From positions 376,930,945-376,994,944 of the forward strand of contig CM053030.1 in NCBI GenBank assembly GCA_028564925.1: a stretch of DNA of 64,000 nt. Reading direction: 5' to 3'. The notes under the pieces are model-generated. The model was not told the DNA's origin. It searched no databases and saw only the letters and a program-made list of their open reading frames with translations. Position numbers and translations under genes: made by a program. The DNA comes from Lithobates sylvaticus (Eukaryota; Chordata; Amphibia; Anura; Ranidae). Every line of letters begins with the position of its first letter. The stretch's first letter is position 1. Positions 1-12,105 of the stretch are shown one piece after another.

Positions 1-3000
1 CAAAGAAGAGGACAGCATCAACTAGGCCCTACCCAGAGGAGCTAGTTGGTCCATCCCCTACTGTACCCATCCAAGTGGAAGGAGTGTACACGAAGGCCCT
101 CCTGGACACTGGAGCACAAGTGACCCTATTGTACAGGGACTTCTATGACAGATACCTGAGTCATCTGCCAATACAGAAGATAGAAGAGTTGGAGATAAGG
201 GGATTGGGAACTCAGAGCTTCCCCTATGATGGATACTTACCCATCAGATTGACGTTTGACCCATCCGTAGCTGGGAAGTCTGAAGTGTTCGACACCTTTG
301 CAGTGGTGTGTCCCCGCCCACCAGGAACCAGTAAGACGTCCCTGATCATAGGGACAAACACGGACCTAGTCAGAAGGCTTCTGACCCCCCTGGTGAAGAA
401 AGAGAATCTTTCAACTCCCAAGATCCATCCCATGCTGAAGGCAGCCTACCAGCGGTTGGTCCTAGAGCAGAAGACCCCAAGTGAGGGGATAGGAAGGGTA
501 TGGAGGCTTGGAAAAGAAGGAGCAGTGTTACAGCCTGGAGAGGTGACCTGCATGAGAGCCACGGTGAAACTTACTTGGGCGCAGCCTGGCCCCTTTGTAA
601 TGCTGGAACCTGACCCAATGGAGGGTCACTCAGGTCTGGAAGTGATACCAGAAGTAATCTCATTGAAGGACCTGAAGAAGGCTAGAGGAAGAGTCCCTGT
701 CAGTGTGAGGAACCCCACGGAGCGGCCCGTGGAGATCCCTGCCAGGATGCTTCTGGGACAGGTGAGTCCTGCTGTCCCAGTTGGCTGGTCAGAAGTGAAG
801 GGGACGGGTGAAGGAGGAGATGTCTGGAAGAAACTCTCCATGGAAAACCCAAACCTACCTGGAGCTTGGAAAGAGAGAGCCAAGGCCCAGCTGACCAGAT
901 GGGAGAAGATTTTCTCCAAAGATGAGTTTGATGTGGGGTGTGCGAGGAGTGCCACCCATCGAATCCGCATGCAAGAGGACAAGCCATTCAGAGAGAGAGT
1001 CAGGCGAGTCCCACTAGCAGATCTGGAGGATCTGAGGGAGCAGCTTGCGGAATTGAAGAAGACGGGAGTGATTAGGGAGTCCAGAAGCCCCTATGCCTCC
1101 CCAATTGTGGTAGTCAGGAAGAAGAATGGGTCATTGAGACTCTGCATTGACTACAGAACTCTCAACAGGAGGACCATTCCTGACCAGTACACCACGCCAA
1201 GGATAGAAGATGCCTTGCAGAGTTTATCTGGAGCTAAGTGGTTCAGTGTGATGGACCTCAAGAGTGGGTATTATCAAATCCCCATGCATCCAGAAGACAG
1301 AGAAAAGACTGCCTTCATAACCCCAGTGGGATTCTTTGAGTTCAACAGGATGCCCCAGGGCCTATCTGGAGCTCCTGCTACGTTTCAACGCCTAATGGAA
1401 AGGACTGTTGGAGACATGAACCTCATAGAAGTCCTTGTGTATCTGGACGATGTCATTGTCTTTGGAAAGACTTTGGAAGAACATGAAGCCAGGCTGGAGA
1501 AAGTACTGAAGAGGCTCAGTGAAGAGGGACTTAAACTTTCTCCAGAGAAGTGTCGGTTCTATCAGTCTTCTGTGAACTATCTGGGACACATAGTGTCTGA
1601 AAAAGGAGTGGCTACAGACCCTGAGAAGCTGGAGGCAGTTACTTCGTGGCCAAGGCCCACAACAGTTACAGAACTTCGGTCTTTCTTGGGGTTCTGCTCC
1701 TACTACCGCAGGTTTGTGGATGGATTTGCCCGCATTGCCAAACCCCTCAACGAGCTGCTGAAGACAGAAGGAGAGGAGGATGGAATGGGGCCTAGGAGGT
1801 CCAGTGAGTCGGTCCAAGACCAGTGGAATTCAAGGTGTGAAGAGGCTTTCAGGACCTTGAAGAGAAGTCTCACCACAGCCCCAGTTTTGGCCTACGCTGA
1901 TCCCACTAGACCCTATGAGCTACATGTTGATGCCAGCCATGAGGGCCTAGGTGGAGTACTCTACCAGGAGTATGAAGACCAGCTACGACCAGTGGCCTAT
2001 GTGAGCCGGAGCCTGACCCCCTCCGAGAAGAACTATCCCACCCACAAGTTGGAGTTCTTAGCCTCAAATGGGCAGTTGTTGACAAATTGAGAGACTACTT
2101 GTATGGGGCCGAGTTTACTGTAAAGACAGATAACAACCCCTTGACCTATCTATTCACCACCGCCAAGCTGGATGCAACTGGACACAGATGGTTGGCGGCG
2201 TTGTCTGGATTCAACTTCAGTCTCAAGTACAGACCAGGGGCTGGAAATAGGGATGCAGATGCCCTGTCCCGAAGATCCCATGTCATGGTCGATGACTGGG
2301 AAGACTGGACCCAAGTGGCACCAGATGGAGTGCGAGCCCTTTGTCAGGGGGCTGAACTCCAAGCCAGAGGAGGATCCAGGGCTGAAGAGATAGGAGTTAC
2401 CACAGTGGGAGTCCCAAAGTGTTACTGTGGAGTAACTCAGCTGGCAGAAGAGTGTCTGCCGAAGCTGTCCAAGAAGGAGCTAAGGTGTGACCAATTGGAA
2501 GATCCCATGGGGAAATTGGTCCTGGAAGCCCTGGAAGACCAGAGTCCAGAGGGACTTCGCCTTCACCCTTCTAAAGAAGCTCGTCTACTGAGGAGAGAGT
2601 TGGACAAATTACAGGTGCATCAGGGGGTAGTCTACCGAAGGGGCCCCTCTGATGGACCAGAAGACAAGTGGCAGTTGTTTCTCCCAGAAAAGCATCGAGA
2701 GACTGTGCTGATTGCCTTACATGACCAGCATGGTCACTTGGGAGCAGAGAGAACCTTCCAACTTGTCAGAGACCGGTTTTACTGGCCCTGCATGAGGGCC
2801 GAAGTGGAGGAGTATTGCCATTCCTGTGCAAGATGCATTCAGAGGAAGACTTTACCCCATCAAGCTGCCCCAATGGCCACCTACAGAGTGAAGGCCCAAT
2901 GGATCTGGTATGCATTGATTTTCTCTGCCTTGAACCCGATTTGAGCGGATTGGGAAATGTTCTGGTGGTAACCGACCATTTCATTCGTTATGCTCAGGCT

Positions 3001-4233
3001 TTCCCAACCAAGGACCAGAAGGCTTCTACAGTAGCCAAGGTACTATTGGAGAAGTACTTTGTTCACTATGGACTGCCACAGAGAATCCATTCAGACCAAG
3101 GAAGGGACTTTGAGAGTCGCCTGATCAGGAAGTTGCTAGATTCTCTGGGAGTAGAGAAGACTAGAACTACACCATATCACCCTCAAGGTGATGCCCAGCC
3201 TGAAAGGTTCAACAGGACTCTATTGAACATGTTGGGAACTCTAGAAACAGAGAAGAAGCAACATTGGAGCCAACACATATCAGCTCTGGTGCATGCCTAC
3301 AATTGCACCACAAGTGATGTGACAGGTTTTTCCCCTTACCGACTTATGTTTGGGAGAGAAGCAAGATTGCCAGTGGATTTGGCCTTCGGCATTTCTTTAG
3401 ACCATGCCTCTGCTGCCTCCCACAAAGGATATGTGGACAGACTGAGGCGCAGTTTGAAGATAGCTTATGAGAAAGCTCAGGCGGCCTCTAACCAGAGGGG
3501 GGCCCGAAATAAGAGGAACTTTGATTTGAAAGTTAGAGTACAGGACCTACAGCCTGGGGACCGTGTACTGTTACGCAATCTAGGAATCCCTGGGAAACAC
3601 AAGATTGCTGATAGATGGAGATCAGAGCCATATATCATCTGTAGGAAACTTCCAGGATTGCCTGTCTACAATTTGAAGCCAGAAGGAAGATTGGGGCCTT
3701 TGAAGACCTGGCATAGGAATCATTTGCTCCCACTTACTGAAGCAGTCAGAATGCCTCCAGTAAGAGATGTACCTGAATCTGTTTCCATTCTGGATACCCC
3801 CAGGCCTAATACTAGGTCTCAGACATCCCAAGTTAGGGGTGGTGAGGACCCCCAACCGGAGGAAGAAAGAGGAGAACTTGAATGGCTATGGCCTTCCTCA
3901 ACTCCAGGGAATTCTGCCATAGATCTTCCACCTACTGAAGATGTGGAAGATAACACATTGAACCCAGAAGCCACAGAGTTTGTGCCATTCAGTGATGTAC
4001 CTGAGTGCTGGGAAGATATCCCTGGTCTCTACCCAGAACAAGAAGAAGATGTTCCAGAACCAGAGATGTTGCCAGAATGTGTTCCTGAAGAAGTTCCAAG
4101 AGAACAGAGAGCTCGCAGAGTTGTGAAGCCTCCCAAGAAGTTAACTTACCCCAAGATGGAGAAAGTTCAGAGGACTCTGTTACTACAGCAAGGAGAAGTG
4201 CTGAAAGCCCTGACCCTTCCGCTGTTCATTTAG
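1..4233 (+). pseudogene. pol: Gypsy pol remnant (PR-RT-RH-IN)
   Basis: Broken polyprotein of the LTR element. The frame is already open at the first base of the window. Domains in order: retropepsin-like protease with an LLDTGA active site near 99-116; reverse transcriptase about 1000-1560 with YLDDV at 1439-1453; RNase H about 1850-2275, ending near ADALSRR; integrase about 2690-3560 with an HHCC zinc finger (CHSCARC near 2820) and a catalytic core containing HSDQGRDF; a GPY/F-like module about 3610-3690; then an acidic, proline-rich tail and a basic PPKKLTYPKM stretch. The function in the family is polyprotein processing, reverse transcription and integration. About two breaks are present in the visible part. 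It is treated here only as a fossil. Confidence 0.93.
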
Positions 4234-4433
4234 TGGAGGGCAACCCTAGCTCACTCTCTGGCACAGTTAAACAGGTCGCCCACACTGAAGTGACCTGTAG
4301 ACAGGACAGCTCCCCATCTCATGCCAATTGGTGGGAAGCTCCTCTGTCCAAATTATGTGAAAATGTTGTTCCCGAAAAAGTTTGTAGTTTGAGCACTATC
4401 TTTGGGGACCAAAGATTCAAAGTGGGGGGAGTG

Positions 4434-5511
4434 TGTAGCGGGGTTCTACCCCTTTTTCTGGTAGAGACTACATCTCCCATAATTCCCCAGGCCCCAGGGC
4501 TGCTGACTTCCGCCCGGGAGGCTGCTGGGGGAGGCTATAAAAAGGAAGAGCGGAGACCGCCTCTTCCTCTTGGGACACTTCCTCTTCTGAGGCCTGACAG
4601 GACTGGCCTGCCTCTGCTGACAGAGCGTGTGACGCGGAGACTGCAGCCAGCAGAGACACCTGTGCGGACCGGAGCGGAAGGCCTGAAGCCTGGGCCTTGC
4701 AGCCGATGGAGTGAGACTCTCACCCCTCAGAGTCCACAGCAGCGGAGCGGAGACTTCCCCTTACTGTCGGTCGGACGGAGCTGATGACCGGAGTGCAGGG
4801 CTGTGACTGAGGAGACCGGACGCCGCCATTGAAGAGACCAGAGCCGCCATTAGAGGGACCGGATCGGAGGACGGTACCCCAAGGATTGGTGAGAGAGCCT
4901 GTAGGCTCAATCCTGCATTGACACACAAGTTTTATGCCTACTGAACTGCCTAGGCGCAATTTACCTCAGAGCAGCAATGTTACTTTTGTGGATTACAAAT
5001 GACACCATTTAAAGCTACATGTGCACCACCTCTACAGATTTATTGCCGGTGAAGAACACTGTACTAGTACAAGGACTGAGCTCTATTACTAGGGATCAGG
5101 CCTGGTCCATTAGGTAGGCGCAGATAGATTTATTGCACCTCAGGGGTGCATAGCAGACGGTCGCCACACTTGGCGCTCCGTTTCCCCACTGTTAGATTGA
5201 TATACCTGTGTACATGTTAAAGTGCATTTTGCAGGAACCTGCTAAAGTATTGTAAGATATATGTTCAAATGCATGTTGCTATTCTTTTCCCTTACTGACC
5301 AAAGTAAAGCCAGTTATTCTTATTTCAGCAGTCTGCTTGTGAGTTCATACCAATTACACTTAGAGTATAAGCTAAGTTTTATGTGCATAGGGACGTACCC
5401 CTTTACTAACTGTGCCAGAGCGGGTAGAGCCAAATTTGCCGGGGGTTGGTGGAGCTGTACTCAGGGACCCAAAACAAACCAGCGGCTCTCTTAACTGGGG
5501 GTAGCGCTACA
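4434..5511 (+). repeat. 3' LTR of the Gypsy element
   Basis: The LTR begins TGTAGCGGGG and ends GGTAGCGCTACA; the terminal seven bases TGTAGCG and CGCTACA are perfect inverted repeats with canonical TG...CA ends. A purine-rich AGTGGGGGGA tract lies just upstream. A TATA-like TATAAAAA at 4536-4543 follows a GC-rich stretch, consistent with an LTR promoter. Length is 1078 bp. The partner LTR is outside the window. Confidence 0.9.
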
Positions 5512-6352
5512 TACACTGTATCTGAAAAGATAATGTCTGTAGTACTTCATTTACTTTGTTTTACTGTTACTTTTGTGCGATGAAAGGGATATAATTATTA
5601 TTTGAAGGTTGCAGAAGCTTTCCTTTTGTATCAGCCTTTATTACATTTTTCACTGTGAGCTCCATGATTTGCAGTTTCTTTCTTGCAGACTTACTATCAT
5701 TTTTCATTTTTGAGCACTCAAGGATAGGAGGTGAGCACTGTCACATAACCTGTCACAGGTCAAGTAACAGGCTTCCTCCTCCTCCAGCTACTTTTCTCTT
5801 TCCAGTTCATTAGAGTGAATGCAGTACTGCAAGAAAAAGGCAAAGCAAGTTTATGAAGCACACTACAGTGCTTCATAAATGTGCAGAAGGAAATGGTAAT
5901 AGAAAAGCAGCACTATTGCACAATTGTGACATACAGATGGTTTTAAAATGGGCCCCCAAATGTAAGACTCTGCTCTCAGTGAATGTCCTTGACTATTAGG
6001 AAGAATAAAATTCAAGCACTCACATTTAGATCTTCCAGACCTCCCTGGGTGCCCCAAAACCCTTGACATTCATGTTATAATAGCAACTTCAGCTGCAATG
6101 TTTTGGTTTGGCCCTTCCCCTCCTAGGTTCAACAGCTCAATACTGGTCATCTGCTTTTGGAAAATTGAAAGTCACAGGAGACTTAGGGGTAATGCAGAAA
6201 TATTCAGTTGCTTGCATGTTCCTCTTGCTCATTGTTTGGAAACTTTACTGGGATCCCTTCCTAGTAAATACTGGGTTATTGAATTAGAGCTACCAGGCCC
6301 CTTCAACCTTCTGATGTCATTGCATGGGGTTTTGTCTTCTATTTGGAATTGT
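5512..6352. other. No gene or repeat recognised
   Basis: AT-rich single-copy-looking sequence between the LTR and the next MITE. Only short chance ORFs are present. I see no splice-flanked coding signal. Confidence 0.5.
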
Positions 6353-6847
6353 TTAAAGTGGAGTTCCACCCCAAAAAAAAAAAAGTCATTAATGTGCTTG
6401 AAAAAATAAAAAATAAAACATTTGGAAAAAATTTGCTTTTTTACTTACCTTATAATGCCTGTTGCTATGCGGTCCCTTGTAGTCTGCCTCCTTCAGCACC
6501 TGGGCTCCTGACGTCACTTCCCTCGGTGCAGTTAGGGAGAGCGCCTCGCCCCCCTCTCTCTGTCAATCATCTGGGACACATGACAGGTCCCAGATGATTG
6601 CACGGCCAGTTACAGCACGTGGCGCGGCTCATGCATACACAGTGGGTGCCCGGCTGTGAAGCCACAGCCGGGCACCCACAGTTAAAATTCTGGCACCGCT
6701 GAGCAGAGGGGGAGACGAGCGGGGCTTAGTTCCCCCGCATCACTGGACCCTGGGACAGGTAAGTGTCCGATTATTAAAAGTCAGCAGCTGCAGTATTTGT
6801 AGCTGCTGACTTAATTTTTTTTTTTTTTAAGGAGAACACCGCTTTAA
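6353..6847. mobile_element. TTAA-bounded MITE (family A)
   Basis: Non-autonomous element bounded by TTAA on both sides (6353-6356 and 6844-6847). The left terminus TTAAAGTGGAGTTCCACC and the right terminus GGAGAACACCGCTTTAA are imperfect inverted repeats. The interior is GC-rich with no ORF of note. A related copy in the opposite orientation lies at about 17995-18422; both contain an ATTAAAAGTCAGC-like segment. A TTAA target fits piggyBac-like mobilisation, which is inference. Confidence 0.75.
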
Positions 6848-7809
6848 GTAGTTTATATTCATTTTCTATTATGAAGAATGCAGCAGAAAGGGTGAGAAAC
6901 GTCTTCCCATTATAGGGTGCAAAAGCAAGAGTTGTTGAAAAATCCTATTCCCAAAACAGATAAATAGCTATTTGGTGATTCAATCCTCTAAGAAACAGCA
7001 GTTCATTAATTACCAGTCGGTACCACCTTTAACCAAGGAACTTGGAACTAAAGGTTTAATACTTAAAATATACTATTTTTATTGTATGTTTTAGCCTCTC
7101 TAGGGGGCTTTGAGGATCATAGAATATTATGCATGTCCAATAAGAGACAACAGAGGTCATTATTGAACCTGGGACATATGTTTGTCCTGTGCTCAATTAC
7201 ATATAAGATTCTTTTCATAGAAATCATTGATTCCCAGTTAATTTGCATCATCTCTATTTATGATAGGAAAAGTAATCAACACTGCTCATGACCACAAATC
7301 CTGCTGCTACACACACACTTGATATGCTCCTTAGGGATTTTTTACTAACCGGAATAAAAGCTGTGAGCACCGTATGAAATTTTATGCACCATTGCTCTTA
7401 TTTATGTGCATTCCAAAACCAATCAAATGTCCCAGCAGGTTGGAGTACAAGCATTTGCCTGTGTATCAACATAATACTAAAAATACACATCATATACACT
7501 GACTCTAACACTTGTACATAGACTGTACAAACTAAATTATGAAAAGTATGTTCGATACAACAACATGCTTAACTGTAGATGCTGGATTGGTGTTTGATAC
7601 TAGGGTGTATTAGATAGTTCAGGCCTCAGATTTTTTTTTGTTTGTTTGTTTTGTTTACCATCTAGGAACATATCTTACTGGCTATACTGTATATGTGTTT
7701 GTTCAACGAGCTATGTTTGATCATCGTTTTATGTCCTAGACAGTTCAGTTATGGAGGATATATTAAAATGTAAAAATGTACATAACATATTTTGCTAACA
7801 ACACATAAT
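6848..7809. other. No gene or repeat recognised
   Basis: AT-rich intergenic or intronic-looking DNA with a T-rich tract near 7628-7655. No convincing coding or RNA gene signal was seen. Confidence 0.5.
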
Positions 7810-8098
7810 GGGGTTGATTTACTAAAGGCAAATAGACTGTGCACTTTTGAAAGTGAAGTTGCACTCTGCAAGGGCAGTTGCTCCAGAGCTTAGTAAATAA
7901 TGGAGAGCTCTGCTGACTTCCATCATCCAATCATGTGCAAGGAAAATTACAAAAACAGCATTTTTGCTTACACGTGATTGGATGATGGAAGTCAGCAAAG
8001 ATCTCCCCTATTTACTAAGCTCTGGAGCAACTGCCTTTGCAGAGGGCAACTGCACTTTCAAAAGTGCACAGTCTATTTGCCTTTAGTAAATCAACCCC
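7810..8098. mobile_element. Palindromic MITE with GGGGTTGATTTACTAAAGG ends
   Basis: A 289-bp element that is almost entirely one inverted repeat: the left arm from GGGGTTGATTTACTAAAGGC is mirrored by the right arm ending GCCTTTAGTAAATCAACCCC, with arms of about 135 bp meeting near 7954. Internal blocks (CAATCATGTGCAAG / ACACGTGATTGGATGATGG) are also mirrored. No ORF. A more diverged copy is at about 51722-52021. Non-autonomous DNA transposon; the superfamily was not determined. Confidence 0.88.
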
Positions 8099-8376
8099 TA
8101 TGAGTTCCCCTTGTTTCCCAATTCATTCCACAAGTCCTGGAAATATTAATTCAAAACATGCAGTCTTTTTAAATGTGAACTTAGTGCAGGTCTAGAGGTT
8201 TTTTAAGTGTTTATTTTGTCTAGACATATTGCACAACATTTTACAGCATACGCACAAAAATTCACATCATTACACATTTGCCATAGGACCTCGAAATCCA
8301 CGGACTCTACTACATTAATACACACATTGGGGACAACTTTGGTGGAAGACAATTAACTTATCAGTGTATCACTAAA

Positions 8377-8808
8377 CTAAAGTGATATTAAAGTCTTTTT
8401 TTGTTTTGTTTAAAAATAATAAACATGTTATACTTACCTGCTCTGTGCAGTGATTTTGCAAAGAGCAGCCCTGATCCTCCTCTTCTTGGGTCCCTCACCA
8501 GTGCTCCTGGCCCCTCCCTCCTGCCAAGCTGGGCTGAGCTGCTGCTCTGTGTGTCCATTCAGACATGGAGCCCTGGCTCAGCCCCGCCCCATTTCTCTCC
8601 TCATTGGCTCACTGACTTTGATTGACAGCAGGGGGAGCCAATGGTGCCCGCTGCTGTCTCAGCCAATGAGGAGGGAGAATCCCGGACAGCCGAGGCTCTT
8701 GTATTGGGGATGGGGACTGAGGGGGGCTACTGGACACAGAAGGTTTTGTTTCTTAATGCATAGTATGCATTAAGATAAAAAAACCTTCTGCCTTTAGAAC
8801 CACTTTAA
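8377..8808. mobile_element. TTAA-bounded MITE (family B)
   Basis: The left end CTAAAGTGATATTAAAG and right end CTTTAGAACCACTTTAA are imperfect inverted repeats; TTAA is kept at 8805-8808, with CTAA at the left. The interior has ACTTACCTGCTCTGTGCAG, shared in position and order with the copy at 38074-38497 and with a fragment at 47640-47762. Non-coding. Confidence 0.75.
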
Positions 8809-9185
8809 GGGAGAGTAGTTGGAATTCTACTATTGATGTACAATTTTTACACTTAATAATACTCATTATTATTCATAACGTCTCAGAAGATGGACAGCTT
8901 TAACCATACACCAGAGGCATCACTAGCATCAGGCACCAGGGGCACATGTCCCAAGTCTCCCCCAGGTGCCCCAGGTATGCAAAGCCAATACCATCAAGTC
9001 CAAACTACCTTCAGGGCTGCAGGTCATTCTTCCCACTACTCTGCAGTGCACACATTAGAAAAACTTCAGCTGGCATGACCTAAACCTTCTCTTATCAATC
9101 ACTCTTCTGCATCTACACTCCCTAATACAACATGCAGAGCTCCTTCATTTCAGCGAGAGCAAGGTGATAGATTTTTGTAAAACAG
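8809..9185. other. No gene or repeat recognised
   Basis: A short stretch between two repeat blocks. Nothing coding was recognised. Confidence 0.45.
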
Positions 9186-10340
9186 GCACTTTAAGGTATT
9201 TATTAGGAAGAATGGTGAGGTTTTTTTTTTAAGTTGTAATTTTTTGCCACTTTTTTGGGAAAAAAAGAAAATAACACTTGAATTTATTACACATGGTTGT
9301 CATTTTAATAAGTTATTTCTCACACAGCATGGGGATACTTAACACCCCAAAACACAATCTTTTACTCCTCCTATAAGGATATCACATGCGTGATATATTA
9401 TCACTGCCGAGATGCGTAGATGGGACCAAAATCCAAGGAGCACTTTTAGGTTCAGGGGGCATATATTTTGAATTTGATTTCCTGACTACCTATCACATTT
9501 CCTGAGGCCCTGAAGTGCCAGGACAGGGGAAATACCCACAAAATGACCTCATTTTGCAAAGTGTCCCCTAAAAAAATATTAAAGGCATGGTGAGTCTTTT
9601 AAAGATTAGAATTTTAGCCACATTCTTGTGAAATAAATAAAGAAAATTAAAATGTATTTTTTTTTTAACACACAGTGGTTAATTAATAAGATATTTCTCC
9701 CACACAGCATGTGTTTACTTAAAAATACACCATACAACATAAAACATTCTCTGCTAATCCTCCTATGGTATGGAGATACAACATATGCACACATGTGAAT
9801 TTTTTTTGCAGCCTACATGCATAGATGGTCCAAAATCCAAGAATTTCAAGAGGTATAAATTAGGCATCTAATTTCCTGACAATATATTACATGTTTGGAG
9901 GCCCTGAAATGCCAGGACAGTAGAAACACCCACAAATCACCCAATTTTTTAAAATCAAACACTCAAGTTAAGTCTTTTAAAGGTTTTTATTTTTCTGCCA
10001 CAAGTTTTTAGAAAATGCAGAACGTCAAAATGTATTTTTACACAAAATTAATAAGAAATTCCTAACACACAGTACAGGCATATGGGCGTATGGGTGAACT
10101 GCACCCCAAAATACTCTTTGCTATTCCTCCTGAGCATGAGGATAACACATATGTGAACATTTTTCACAGCCTAGTTGTATGGAGAGGCCCAAACTCAAGG
10201 GAGCAAATTCAGGCTTGCAAGGGGCATAAATGATGCATCTAATTTCCAAGCTGCCTATTACATGTTTGTAGGCCCTGGGAAACACCCACAAAATGAACAC
10301 ATTTTGGAGAGTAAACATAGTGCTGAATGCATCTGCCCGT
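9186..10340. repeat. Tandem array of a ~370-bp unit, three diverged copies
   Basis: Three successive units share the same ordered landmarks: a GTAATTTTTTGCCAC-like start, a CACACAGCAT-like box (near 9320, 9699 and 10060), an ACTCCTCCTATAAGG or TATTCCTCCTGAGC box, an ACACATATGTG-like box, and GGCCCTGAAGTGCCAGGACA. Spacing of the CACACAGCAT box is about 380 then 360 bp. A fourth unit lies separately at 14990-15358. No coding potential. Confidence 0.8.
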
Positions 10341-11599
10341 AGATATGTAATCATCCTTGGGGTGGAAATGAAGGATGATAGAGATAGAATATACATTCTA
10401 CTTACAGTTAAACAAATTGTATTTTAATGAGCTTAGTGTAACTTTAGTTTTGCTTGTATTTATACAATACTATGTAGCTTTACAGAGTACATATTCACCA
10501 TTTACAATATTTACACGAACACACTACTAAGGATACTACTAAGGATAAGAAAAATTTGGATTTTTTATTTGTCCAAAGATTTTGGAAAATATTGTAATTT
10601 TATCTAAATACATTAGAGTGAACAGGAAAGGGGAGTTTATGTGTTTTTTAACAGTGACATTGGTTTTAAATGCTTTATGATGGTTACAAGAGCTCATTTC
10701 AACTATTATAGACCTTTTCTTATGCCACAGAACAGACCCTTATTAGCCTCATTATAATATACTTTTTCACAAAAAGAATTGAGAGTATCCACTGCAGAAA
10801 CATTTTGCTGACAGCAAAACTAATACATTTCTTCAAAATCAGTCCACCTATCTCTTTTGAGAACAGTTGACCTAACTTTATTACTGATGCTTACACACTA
10901 TTTTGAGTAGATGGTTAACTTAAAATGATTTGAAAAAACATTTACTGAAGAAAAAAACATACCTGCAACATACAGCAAGGCTAACATAGCTGTTTGTATT
11001 ACATATTATACTCCACTGCTTTCCCTTTTACTGATTAATTTTCAAAAGTATAAAAAGGGCACATATACAGGCTGGTTCAAATCCAACAAGTACTAACATA
11101 GCACCAAGCAAATCCTAGTAAAAGCGTTGAAACATTTACATTTTATCAATTACAAGTTGCACTATTAATCTTATGTTAATAAATAGAACAGTATATTTCA
11201 CTTGAAGTCACGGAAGCACTTTCACCTATCTATAACCACTGATCTCCTTTAAAACTGTCCTTATCTATTATTTTCTGGAGATTTGCTGTGCTTGATGTCA
11301 GTTTATCTCTTTCTCTCAATCTTTACACATCTATACATTGCTAATGTTATCTCTGATGTATCTATGTCCGGCTCATTCATCCTTCCCTTTTGATTAATTT
11401 CTTTTCCACCCTATTAATCTGTTCCTGTCTTTTCTTCTGGCTCATAGCTCTCCCTGTAGTTCTATTGTGAAGGCTGAACTCTGCTGCATAAGCATAACAT
11501 TTGATGTAGCTACAGCTTGTATACCATTATGTTGAAAAGTGTTTGATTTTCAGTTTTGTATAGGAGAATGGAAAAAGTAAAGGAAAGATGTTACATAAA
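10341..11599. other. No gene or repeat recognised
   Basis: AT-rich sequence without a clear repeat boundary or coding signal. Confidence 0.45.
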
Positions 11600-12010
11600 A
11601 CGAATTAAAAAAACAAATATGTATATATTGTAGCTTACCCGTCCTTAGATTAGGTTGCTGCATTTTTTTCTCTTTTCAGGATTTTATTTACCTTATTTTC
11701 ATTTGGTAATCCTGAAAGTAACTCACTTCCTGTCTCTGGGCAGCTACACTCACTAACTTTTAACTAACTATGGAGGGATCCATAGTTGTCACCCAGGCTG
11801 GACTTCAAACATGATTTTCTCTCTTGATGTTCATTACATGGGCTTGAAAGGATTTATAGTTTATAGAAGGAAGATAACTTATTTCAGCAACATTGTATTT
11901 TTGGAGGGATCGACAGGTATTTTCTGCACTTGAAGAAAATGCATGAGCCTGAAAAAATGAGTATGTATCTACTATATCTAAGGACTGATAAGCTACAATA
12001 TATTATTTTG
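11600..12010. mobile_element. Inverted-repeat MITE (GTAGCTTACC...GTCCTTAGAT family)
   Basis: The left arm TATATTGTAGCTTACCCGTC at 11624-11643, continuing into CTTAGAT, is mirrored by AAGGACTGATAAGCTACAAT ending near 12000. The same family occurs at 31800-32200, where the arms are cleaner, and as a fragment at about 28680-28725. Non-coding. Confidence 0.65.
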
Positions 12011-12018
12011 TAATATAT

Positions 12019-12019
12019 G

Positions 12020-12103
<84 letters not shown>
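12019..12103. repeat. (TA)n microsatellite
   Basis: An almost pure AT dinucleotide run of about 85 bp, with one small interruption near 12041. Confidence 0.98.

Positions 12104-12105
<2 letters not shown>

Larger units (their letters stand above)
1..5511 (+). mobile_element. Ty3/Gypsy (Metaviridae) LTR retrotransposon, 3' part
   Basis: Fossil LTR retrotransposon on the + strand that enters from outside the window. The visible parts are protease, reverse transcriptase, RNase H, integrase with a C-terminal GPY/F-like module and an acidic tail, a purine-rich tract just before the LTR (about 4420-4430), and the 3' LTR. The order protease-RT-RNase H-integrase and the RT box YLDDVI identify Ty3/Gypsy. 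The gag region, primer-binding site and 5' LTR are not in the window, so LTR-LTR divergence and the target duplication cannot be read. Pol is largely open, with about two interruptions in the visible part, so the copy looks fairly young but broken. Confidence 0.95.

Noticed and set aside
4233-4784. 183-residue ORF at the end of the retroelement
   Set aside because: It runs through the purine tract into the LTR and has no recognisable domain; treated as non-coding.
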